From: Symbiotaphrina buchneri
Lineage: Eukaryota > Ascomycota > Symbiotaphrinales > Symbiotaphrinaceae
Assembly: GCA_001599915.1 (NCBI GenBank)
Contig: BCIG01000040.1
Location: 1-43,780, forward strand
DNA: 43,780 bases
Direction of reading: 5' to 3'
Every line of letters starts with the position of its first letter. The first letter of the stretch is position 1. Below, piece after piece: positions 1 through 9,517 of this stretch. Position numbers and translations under genes: made by a program. The notes under the pieces are model-generated. The model worked only from the letters and a program-made list of their open reading frames with translations, made no database searches and had not been told where the DNA came from.

Positions 1-42
1 CCCCGCCTATATTCTTAAATGCCCACCCTTTTTTCAGAACCT

Positions 43-1021
43 CGCCTATTATACTTAAACCCTCCATACTAAGAATGTACCTGTCATACAACTTTCATCG
101 ATGGGATTAAGCACCAGCACTGATTGCGCAACCTGTTGAGCGACAGGGAATTGAGAGGATATTATTCCTCTTTAGCTGCGGATTTGCTGTGATTATAATT
201 GGACTTATATGGCTCAGTATTGGTCGGTATGTCTGGAACAGGCGCAGGGCTTGCCGCGCCGTGAGGTTCATCTACCAGGCCGTGTGTGAAGTCTCAATTG
301 TTGTTGAAAGGCGTACAGGATTCCATTCTTCCCTGCGGCATTGACACAACCGTATCCCCGGTTCAAATAGAGACATGCAACCACATCGTGATTTCTTGCT
401 CTTTGCTGGTGGTGATGCCATCTGCTGATAGTCTTAGCATCACTGAAGTACGAAAAACCGCGCCTATATTCTTAAAGCCTCGCCTATATTCTTCGATTCC
501 CCCCTATTTTCCAGAACCTCGCCTATAATGCTTAAACTCTCTTTACTAGGATGTACCTATCATACAGCTTCAACTATGAGAATCAAGCGCCAACAGTGAC
601 TGCATCACCTTTTTGGGTGCTACGGGATTGAGAGAATATCTTTCTTTCCTAGCTACAGATTTTGTGTGACTTCGATTGGACTTATACGGCTCAGTAGTCG
701 GTCGGTGTCTCTGAAATAGGCGCTGGGCATGTCGGACGATTGGCTGCATCTATAAAGCATGGCTCTCAAGTGTTGCTCATGGCACATAGGGATCGTTTAC
801 TTCCTATGGGACTTTGTAGTTGCAGGCAACTGTATTTCCCGATATAAATGCACCGGTGCGACCACGTCGTAATATCTTGCTCTTTGCTGGCGGTGATACC
901 TCGTGTCTTCTTGTTATTCCTGGCGTATACAAAGGTACAAAAAACCTCGCCTATATTCTTAAAGCCTCGTCTATATTCTAAACCTCCGCCTACTTTTCAA
1001 AACCTCGCCTATATTCTTAAA
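43..1021 (+). repeat. Diverged tandem duplication, unit ~480 bp
   Basis: Two adjacent units are clearly related. Matching landmarks are the sister motif at 43 and 520, the GGACTTATA stretch at 201 and 678, the TCTTGCTCTTTGCTGG stretch near 393 and 873, and the motif cluster at 454 and 942. The offset is 477-488 bp throughout. The copies have diverged by many substitutions and small indels, so the duplication is not recent. A third, much weaker echo may follow 1066. The first unit contains a stop-free frame at 111-344 (about 77 residues) with a hydrophobic run. The second unit does not keep that frame. Confidence 0.75.
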
Positions 1022-1676
1022 GTCGCGCCTATATTCTTAAACTACACCTAATTTTTCTAGAACCTCGCCTATATTCTTAGACACTCGATACGAGGAATAT
1101 GGCTATTCTACGCTATCAAATGATCTCTGGAGCTTATCAAGGAACCTCCTGAGCTCTAGGGATTACGTCGGGGAAGTATCGATTTTGCCTTGATTGCGAC
1201 TCTTGCACGATCTGTGATGGGGTTGCCTGGTTCACGATCTTTGCAACTTGCGCAGAGTTTGTCGCAAGATCCATGGACCGCAACCATTAGACGATGGCGA
1301 GAAGCTGCACTTGTTGCTTACAGCACAAACGATCTTTCTACAGGCAATGGATCCGTAGCTCTCTAAATCGTCTGCCGCTGCATGTATTTATTCCCATGGC
1401 CGCTATGGCAGATGCGCCGCCAGCAGTAGCCAGCGGAGGGAAGGGGAGGGGTCCCACGGTAGCTGCACGGTGAGCCCCTATCCTCTGCGATGCGCAACTC
1501 TTCAACCTCCCAGTGATGCCCAGTTCCTGGGGGCAGTGCGACCACTCCTTTCCCAACAAACATGATAAGCGACTGAGCTCCTCCAACAAGCCCATCCGTC
1601 TGAAATGAGGTGTTGCACTGAGCCCGACGGGCGCAAATCATTTGTAAACTCGGTGCTTGCGCCAATACCTGGGTAC

Positions 1677-2286
1677 ACAAAACCTCGCCTATATTCCTAA
1701 AACCGCGCCTATTATGCTTAACACCTCGATAGGAGAAAAGTCGCGCCTATATTCTTAGGCTGGTACTTATACGTGGGATTCGCGCGAAAAGCAGTGCCCA
1801 AGGTCAGATACGTACCTAAATAAATATGCCCGCCTGCAGTCGAAGAATGGTTGCACCGTATATCTGTCGGGAGCTGTCGATGTTATGAGGCTTGACGTTG
1901 GTAAGATGAGGTTGAGGTCGCATGCAAGGGTGCGGGGCCACGCAACTCTGAGGTATCAAATAGCCACTCCGCACGGAAGTGCAATCATCCAGTAAATATT
2001 GAGCCCTATGTCTACGATGCAGGTAGGAGAGCCAGGTCCATTCTGAGGAGGGTGTGAAGGCGCTCTAGAAATCATTGTCGATGTAGAAGAGATAGGGGTG
2101 GTGCCCAAGAAGTACTCTCGCGGTATAACTATTATAGAAGAGGATTTGAGAATATAGGCGGGCAGATTTAAGAATATAGGCGAGGTTTTGCGTACCGCCG
2201 TACTGGCAAGAATATAGGCGCGAGTTTCCTCCTATAGAGGTGTTAAGCATTATAGGAGCGGTTTTAAGAATATAGGCGAGGTTTTT
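1677..2286. mobile_element. Inverted-repeat element, ~88-bp arms (MITE-like, family unknown)
   Basis: The stretch 1677-1766 matches the reverse complement of 2199-2286 nearly end to end. Both arms carry the same order: ACCTCGCCTATATTC, ACCG, the sister motif ending GCTTAACACCTC, a short palindrome, TCGCGCCTATATTCTT, then GTAC. They enclose about 430 bp with no convincing reading frame. Long inverted arms around a short non-coding core are typical of MITE-like or foldback DNA elements. No target-site duplication is obvious, and the same motifs occur outside the arms, so this may instead be an inverted duplication within the repeat island. Confidence 0.5.
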
Positions 2287-2703
2287 GCCCATAGTCCACT
2301 GCAGCGACGACGACTTTTCGAGATGCAATTCCAGCTCAGTTCCATTGAATCTTGCCTTGCCGCGGAGCGATGGGCGGGAAGGAGAGGATGTTCCGCTGCG
2401 TTCCCGTTTCCTGCGCCATTTGGTACCCCTCCTTCTGCGATGTAGATGCGTTGTGACGGTAGATTGTCTGATGTATAATAGGATGCCATCGCAAGGGCAT
2501 GTATCATAGGCAGAGAAACTTCAGCAGAGTGGGGACTGATTCTTGAGCAGAGCGCATGAATTCTTAAAGCTGTCTTGTTACCACCATACCTCCGAGTGCA
2601 TCCTTCGTTCCAGCAAAGGAGAAGCCTCGATACCCGTCCCTAAACCAACGAAGTAAATGCAAGCCGAAGAAAAGCAGCTTCCCAATTGCCCAACCAAACC
2701 ATC
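2287..2703. other. No gene seen
   Basis: This lies between the repeat island and the 3' end of the DUF1996 gene. It holds a few short shadow frames and one isolated ATTCTTAAAG half-motif near 2570. I see no coding signal, RNA gene or structured repeat. Confidence 0.5.
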
Positions 2704-4452
2704 TCACCACTTCCATTGCCCGCCGACATGCGCATGTACATGCCGTCTCCTCCTCTTCTCTCGCTCATCCCTCCTCACCGCCGGGGCAGCCGTAGGCGTC
2801 ACCTCCGTCAGCAGCCCTTCAGTCGCCGCCTCTGCCGTCCCAGACACCGTGACGGTGACCTGCTGTTCGACGACAAAGACCTCGTAAGCCTCCTGGCCTT
2901 GCGTGAGCATCGACGTCGCAATCGTCGATCCCCCGGCGGAAGTGGTGGAGTTCGCAGACGTGGAGAGCGTGGCCGTTACTGTGACTGTGACAACAGGGGC
3001 AGCCGATGATGTGGCTGCAGTCGTTGAGGTGGCGTCCGCTTCGAGCATGGAGACAGTCTCTGAGGTCTGCGTGCTCATTGCGACGGCGAAGACGCCGCCG
3101 GGCATGTCGCTGTAGGACGTGCTGGCCGAGGAGTAGCCAAGAGTTGGCATATGGTTTGAGCTAGCGGCTGCAGTGGCTTGCGTAGTGGCTGCAGAGCCTG
3201 CTCCGCTGGTGTAGGGGCCAGGAGTGGCCGATGCCGGGCCGGATTGGACGGGGACTGTATGACGTTAGTCGCGGACATTGGTGGAGAAGAGAGGAGGCTA
3301 GTACCATTGCCCGGGAGGCCTGTCGTCAGTGGTCCTGCAGCATTGTCATTTGCTAGAGCGCTCGGAGTCGAAATAGTGAATGAGGAAGCAGTAGCATCGG
3401 CTTGGATGGAGAAGATGGGGCAATCAGTGATTTGCCCAGAGAGGTTGGTGCAGGTATCGATGGCTTCTTGCAAGAAATCCACATCCCAGCCTGCTTGGAA
3501 GTCGCCGTGGTTGCCATAGCCTGTATGACAGAGTTAGTGAAGAATCCCACCAAATGCATGATGCCACTGACCTGTTGGATCGCCATTGGCAATCACAAAT
3601 TGACCGTCTTTCCCAGCAAAGGCGTATGTGTCCCAGATCGTCTCGAATAACATGCTTGGATAACGGACCGAAAAGCCCTCGGGGCAATTCCCGGTTATAA
3701 CTGTGGCCGTCGTCAGCTGCTGTGGACTCCTCTCGCATCTACATGAGACGCAAGTCAGAGAACGCACCTTGATCAGGATATGCGACATGGCTCTTATGAT
3801 CGTCGGAGTCTGCTTGACCATTGCCGCAGGAAGGAAACATGACCTCGAAGCGGACACCATCAAGACAATTGGCATCCAAATAAGACTTTTCCGGCAAGAA
3901 ATGACGATAGAGCGTGGCCTCAGGAGCAATATTGTAGTTCAAGCAATTGAAGCCCAAAGCCTTCTGACCAAGCGCATCCTGTGTAGCATCCGTCCCGGTC
4001 CAAGGCCTGGGAGGATCCGGGACGGGCAGAGTAAAATTCCGCCGGAAGTTGTCCCCAGCAATCATAGAGAATCCGGCCGGGAATGCCGTGATGTTGTTGC
4101 CATTGAGCATATAATATGCAAGCATCCCATCGACTTGGTCTACCAGCTCCGTCGTCCCATCTGTTCCCATAAAGTACAGCGCCGGCGTCCAATATGCCGA
4201 CTTATCTTGCAAGGCTGCACAACTGGTCCCAGACGAGGCAAGAAGGTCCTGATATGTAGAGCTCTCTCCGAAGTTGGTCCCTCCATGAATCGCATGCACG
4301 TGGTCGCCAACCTTCCCGGGACTCATCAACGGATCGATACGGGCCAGGCCACTTCTGGCTCGGCATGGTAGTCGCCAGAAAGCATGAGCAGGGTTGACGA
4401 GAATCGCGACCACTGCAGCGAAGGTGAAGAGGTCCTGCATGTAGCAGATCAA
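2704..4452 (-). CDS. Secreted DUF1996-domain protein
   Basis: Four exons: 4452-3768, 3700-3572, 3520-3305 and 3254-2704, giving 526 residues. The three introns are 67, 51 and 50 nt and are GT-AG. An N-terminal signal peptide ends around AHA; the start could be Met5 (MQDLFTF), which gives a more typical signal. The DUF1996 hallmarks are in order: RIDPLMSPGKVGDHVHAIHGG-like near residue 40, the HVAYPDQ and CPEGF stretch across intron 1, FETIWDTYAF, and NGDPTGYGNHGDF across intron 2. After the domain comes a long Ser/Thr/Ala/Val-rich region, probably O-glycosylated, ending in a very basic RRRR-containing tail. The biochemical role of DUF1996 is not something I can state. The protein is likely extracellular or wall-associated. 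Confidence 0.88.
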
Positions 4453-5795
4453 CTGCGCTCCAGGCAGCAGGAATAAAGATATACAGGAATTGAAGAGGCC
4501 ACAGGCCTGTCAAGAATGAGGTTCCCTGAACAAGTCCTCCACTCTCGAGACCCTTATCTTCAGCTCCACCGTCGAACTCCTTTCTCACTGTGCGACCTTT
4601 GTCGAGTCTCAAGCCAGTTTCCCTAGATGTCTAGGAATGGGTCCTTCACCAGACCGGCGACCGGCTCCCGCGCAATTGCAGTGCCGGTGAGCAAAAATGA
4701 ACGAATCGTCAATGTCGAAAGAGTGGTCTCCAGCACAAGTCCAGTATCAAAAGAACGTCAAAGCAGCTTTCCAGCAAGCCTCAAAAGAAATGAACGTAGT
4801 TCGCAACAAATCGCGAAGCCAGCGCAGAACAAGATGCGAAAGAAAGGAAAGGCAGACAAAAAGGACTACGGGGCAAGCGCGGCGGCTTCGGTGGCCATCT
4901 TGCACGCACTGCACGCGCTCGACGATATACCAAGACCAAGGAGAATGCGTGATGCGAATCTAGGGGCTCTTGGTGTGACGGTAGAGCGAAGTGCGCGCGT
5001 GGGTGTATCAAGGGGTCGTTTTCGTTGCTTGGCGCAGCTGCACCAAGAAGTTCGATCTTCTGTTCAAGACCACCCGGCCCCAACTAGATCTCTGTCCGCT
5101 GGGAACGGAATTGGATCGTCTGTCTATCCATTTTCCGGGCGCGTATTAGTGGAGTAAATTGTTGATTCAAGCATTGAGGATTCCCGTGAGGTATAAGGAG
5201 CTGCGAGTTCAATGCGCATCGTGGGCGACGCTTTGCTTGTGGAGTGGGGTGGGAGGTGTTTCAGTGAGGTCAGGGGCTAGGCACGGCCGTGATCTTGGTG
5301 GAGGCTAGCCATCGAGATCTGAAACGGCGGAAAGGGGTACACCCAATTGCTCAGAAATGGATCATTGGGTGTTAATCAGGGGACGACGGAATCTGGGGGT
5401 TCAGGGCGATGCATCTTCACGGACAGATCAGTATCTAGCGACTCTATCTGTGTGATCAGTAGGTAATTTCGAGACTTGGCTACCCTGATTTACGGAGCAT
5501 GAGTCGCGGTAATCGGATCCCCTGATTCGATCCCGCTTGATCTATGCTGATGCCCTGAGCATCCCGCCAAAGCCTAGTGCATGGGCTCACGGACCCGTTC
5601 CCCAAAAAGCAGTGGATGGCCCAATGACTAGGCTTCTTGTGATGGCCTGTTGAACATGGCCCTCGAAGGAGCGAACCACGGTTCCTCTCCATCTTCTGGT
5701 CTGACAGCCTGCCGGTCTTTTCACCAACTGCACATCCCAGCGATACCCCAGTTGAACCTTTCATTCATCCACCATCACTCACCAGACTCTCCACC
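4453..5795. other. Intergenic, 1.3 kb, promoter of the DUF1996 gene
   Basis: The left part is upstream sequence for the minus-strand DUF1996 gene. The right part is downstream of the insulysin gene. A plus-strand open frame at 4627-5157 (176 codons) and a minus-strand frame at 5480-5764 have no recognisable domain and odd composition. I do not call them genes. Confidence 0.45.
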
Positions 5796-8700
5796 TTAGA
5801 GCTTCTCCTTGACCTCCTCGAAAACGCTCAAATCCACGACCGGCCGGGCGCCTTTACTCAGCGGGACCGCCGCCTTGAACTCATGAACCTGCTCAATGAC
5901 CATAGGCTTGCTGCTGACCTGCACCTCCACCTCCTTGTCTTCCTGCTTTACCTCCGCACCTTGCGTCACAATTCCCAGTTGCGGCAATAGGGTGCTGAGT
6001 ACCACGGTTCCTTGCTCGATGATGGGGTTGACCTTGTCGGCTGGCAGTTTGAGGTCTTCGGTAAGGAAGGTCTTGATGCCGGCGATGATGCCGGCTTGAT
6101 CACCGCCGGGGATGTCGACGGATTCCAGGCGTTTTGATAGGGCCGAAGGATCGGCGCTGATGTCGTCCGCTGTAAGGTACTGCGAGATCATGCCGATGAC
6201 GCTTTCAGTCTGTTGCTCATTCGGGATACGGGATGCAAGGTCGGCAGGGGTCGATTGCGCGAGCATGTGCACGGCCAGCTTCGCGCGAGATGGAGAGGAT
6301 GGGGATATGTATTCTTTGTAGAAGGCAACGAGGTCGGCTTTTGTCAGTGGCTTGATATGGGCGGCATCGTGATAGACTAGAGACGTTAATTGGGAATGCG
6401 AGACAATGAGTAGTACTGACCTTGCTCAAAATCAAAGTATTCACCACCTATCTGACCCCAGAATCTATCCGATTCCTGGGTGAGGTTCTTGAGCTTCTCA
6501 AGCCGCGAATTGATCAAACTCCTCTTATGCCCTTCGAATTCATCTGCCGTCATCTCCTCGAGCTTCTTTTCGAAGTTTGCCAGGAAAGAGTCAATCCGCT
6601 TCTCGAGGTATTCCGTCGTCTTCTCACTTTGTATGATGATCCTGTACCCCATGGTTGTCGAGGTTGTCCGCACACCAGAAAAGACAACATAACCCAGCTG
6701 CTCCTTTGTCCGTAACTGATTAAAAGCAGGCTCATCTGTCGTCTGAGCGAAAAGCAGGAGCGTTGCACGAAGATTCCTGTCCGTCTTCTCCGAAACGAAG
6801 AGGAAATACTCAATACAATGATTGATATTGGCAGGATCCTTGAGAGTCCGAGGATAGACGTAATTGCTACCTCTGGGGAAAAGAAGAGATCTCCTAATAG
6901 GCCATTGAGATTGAGGAAGCGCCCGCGGCTTCAACACGGACTCGACGAGATCGACAATCTTCAGAGCGTCTTCTTTGTACATGTTGCCATGTATCAAAGC
7001 CTCAATATGGTTCTGTGACAGGATCTGTGGGAAGAAGTGCTTGACATCCTCCGCAGTTGTATCAGGAAGTTCGGCAAGTTGTTCATCTGTGATCCAACCC
7101 TTTTCGCTATTCAGCCACCTCGTAAATTCCCCAATCTGCCTGTATGGGTCTTGGTAGTCAAAGTTGCGGTAAGCCCTAATGAGGCGCTCTTTCTCAATGT
7201 CGAATCTATCTTGCTTGACCTCAAGATCCCTCATGCTGACCAATACCTTCTCCAGAAGGACAGACATCTTGTCATTGTACCCACTGACCACGATATCAAA
7301 ACCATCTGAATGGCTGTCAACATGGTAGTCCAAACCTGCAATTTCCGCGTCATACGAATACTCAACAAGGGCGTCCTTAACGAGTTTGCAGTAAAGCTTT
7401 GCTATAATCGAGTTCTTCGCTGTGACCGAGGCAAGCGGGTTTCGCAGAGTAATGAATACGTTAGCCTTTGGCACCCAGAACTGGTCGTCCTTCTTCCACC
7501 AAACGCGTATTCCATCATCATTCCGCAGCAGCTTTGGCGTCTTGGCAGGTTCTTCCACCTCCTTCTTATCCACGCCTAACCGTGTTGGAATGAACTCGTT
7601 CTTGTGTGGTAGATGCAGAGCCTCCAGCCGCTCACTAGGACCGCTTGAAGCTGCCTTTTTGATGTCCTCGAGGAAGTTCGTTGGTATCTTCTCCACCTTG
7701 TACTCCGTCCCATACCACCGCTCCTTCTGATCCCAATCCCCGGGAAATCTCTGGCTGACAATATTAATCTTGAAATTATCCGGTCGAAGATAACTCAGAC
7801 CCCTTTTTATAGCTTCAGGGTCGAACTTCCGAATCAAATCACTCAATAACCATTCCCTCGGCAATGGTTTCTGCATCACGGCACTAAGTCTGCTGGTGAA
7901 TTTGCTTGCTGGGGACTTTTGTCTAAACCGAAAATCGACTTCCGCCATTCTATTCATTTCGTCGACGATCCACTCTTGTGGTGGAGTCTCCTTGATCAGC
8001 GCAATATATTGGAAAACGACATTGACAATCTCCATATAATTCTTCAGCCCGTCCTCCGTCAGGGATACCGATATCGTGAACAAGGCCGAACCTGGACATA
8101 ACGACATCGCTCCTGCGGACAACCCATTTGCCCATCCCTTCGCCTTGATGTAGGCTAGGATACTACCCGGTCCCTCATGGCCTATGAGATGGCTAATATA
8201 CCGGCTGGGATGCGATTCATAAAGCTCCTCCTCATCCTGGTATGGGAAGTAGATATCCAAAGAGCGAGTGTCCATGACTGGCTTGGCAAAAACCTGTGTT
8301 AATAGGTCCTTGTCAGTCATTGGTGGTATGCCGTCCCATCGATTTTGAGGAAGATCTTTATTCCGCACTTCTGAGAACAGCTCCTGTACCCACGTCTCCA
8401 ACTCATCCAAGGATTCCCGGCCCAAGACAACCAACTTCATCCGGTTTGCAGAGTAGTGCTTCTCGTGAAACTTCATGAACTCATTCCGTATTTGTATCCC
8501 TCTCTTTCTTGGTTCATCCCGCAGTGTCTCAAGGTTTCCGGTGGAGAAATGATGGTATGGATGTTGAGGGTTCGACAAAGATTTGTTCAGCTGGTTTAAC
8601 CTCCATCTATCGCTCTGAAGGTTCTTTTTGTTCTCTGAATCCACAGCCTTCAACTCTCTATCCAGCGTGTTCTCTAAGAAAAGCGGACTAATGAAGAACT

Positions 8701-9517
8701 GTGCAAATCGATCCATGGCTCCATACAGTGGTGAAACTTCTGCATCCGCCGGGACTCCTGGAGGTTTGGCCGCATCTTTTGTCGGTGCAGCAGACACTTC
8801 AAAGTAATAATTTGTGGATGTAGCCGCTGTATATGCATTTGAATATCCGGAGTGATTGGTAAGGTATTGATTGTATGCGTTTTCGACAGGATATTTCTCC
8901 GTGCCCATGAACAGCAGATGCTCAACGGCATGTGCCATTCCCGGCATGTCATCTGCATCACTGAAGCTTCCCACATTCACATCCAACGCAGCACTAGCTT
9001 TGTCTGTATCCGGATCATGCACGAGTAATGCCTCCAGCTTATTGGGCAGCCGTATGATGCGATACGAACGGTCATCAAGGGAAGGCTTCTCCAGCCGGTC
9101 TGTGACGAGCTCAACTGATGGCTTGCTGTCCCGGAACAGCTCTGTGTTTGCCATCGTGGAGGATTTGCGCTGGAGGCTCAGAAGGCGACCAACGGAGGGG
9201 CTGATGAGAGGTGAAGTGAGGCGGTGGTGGCTGATCTTGCGGGGAGCGGGAAGAGTTTGAGAGGATGCAACTGAGTATCGAGAAAGGTTCCGGGAAAAGA
9301 CCGAGGCCTGACAAGTGCGACTGAACGTTCGAGAGTAGAGATTGTTGGTCAGGATATGACGTTCAAGTCGACACAAAGATGCGGTTGTGGAGGGCATAGA
9401 ACAAGCGCAGAGAGAGTGCAGGGAGCTGCAAGATGCGTAGGCCACGGGGACAAACCAGCGAAAGGAGAGCTGGTGTTGTTTGACCGTCTCAACAAAGCCA
9501 GAAATGACAGCAAACAA
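5796..9517 (-). CDS. Insulysin-family zinc metalloprotease (M16; Ste23/IDE type)
   Basis: Two exons, 9517-6421 and 6376-5796, with a 44-nt intron, give 1225 residues; yeast Ste23 and IDE are about 1000-1030. Family knowledge: these enzymes degrade small peptides and, in yeast, help mature a-factor pheromone. The inverted zinc motif HxxEH is His196-Ala-Val-Glu-His200 in GMAHAVEHLLFMGTEKYP, with the distal ligand region AVDSE (Glu295). Also present are SGYSNAYTA, LYFPYQDEEE-like strands, and the C-half EQLGYVVFSG and GYRIIIQSE segments, so both M16 halves are complete. The first 121 residues are extra, basic and Ser/Arg-rich. The conserved region starts at MANTELFRD (Met122), so either a targeting peptide is encoded or translation starts at Met122. 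The end is -KEKL, not a peroxisomal SKL. Confidence 0.96.

Larger units (their letters stand above)
1..2290. repeat. Island of ~18 dispersed copies of a 16-17-bp motif
   Basis: The core CGCCTATATTCTTAAA and a sister form, CGCCTATWATGCTTAA, recur through this stretch. Plus-orientation copies start near 4, 43, 461, 481, 520, 948, 969, 1006, 1026, 1066, 1686, 1706 and 1744. Minus-orientation copies lie near 2147, 2167, 2207, 2243 and 2263. Copies form clusters at about 450-540, 935-1080, 1673-1760 and 2140-2285. Four clusters open with GTAC followed by an A-run and ACC (447, 935, 1673, and reversed at 2197). The sister form is usually followed by an imperfect short palindrome such as CCTCGATAGG. 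Open frames here only translate the repeats, so I call no gene. Subterminal repeats of a non-autonomous DNA transposon would look like this, but no transposase is visible and the family is unknown to me. Confidence 0.85.

Noticed and set aside
1338-1680. Overlapping minus-strand frames (85 and 105 codons) in the repeat island
   Set aside because: One patch (FVGKGVVALPPGTGHHWEVEEL) looks protein-like, but there is no start context, no splice partner and no family I recognise.
4627-5157. 176-codon plus-strand open frame
   Set aside because: No domain, shadow-like Arg/Ser composition, lies in the promoter of the DUF1996 gene.
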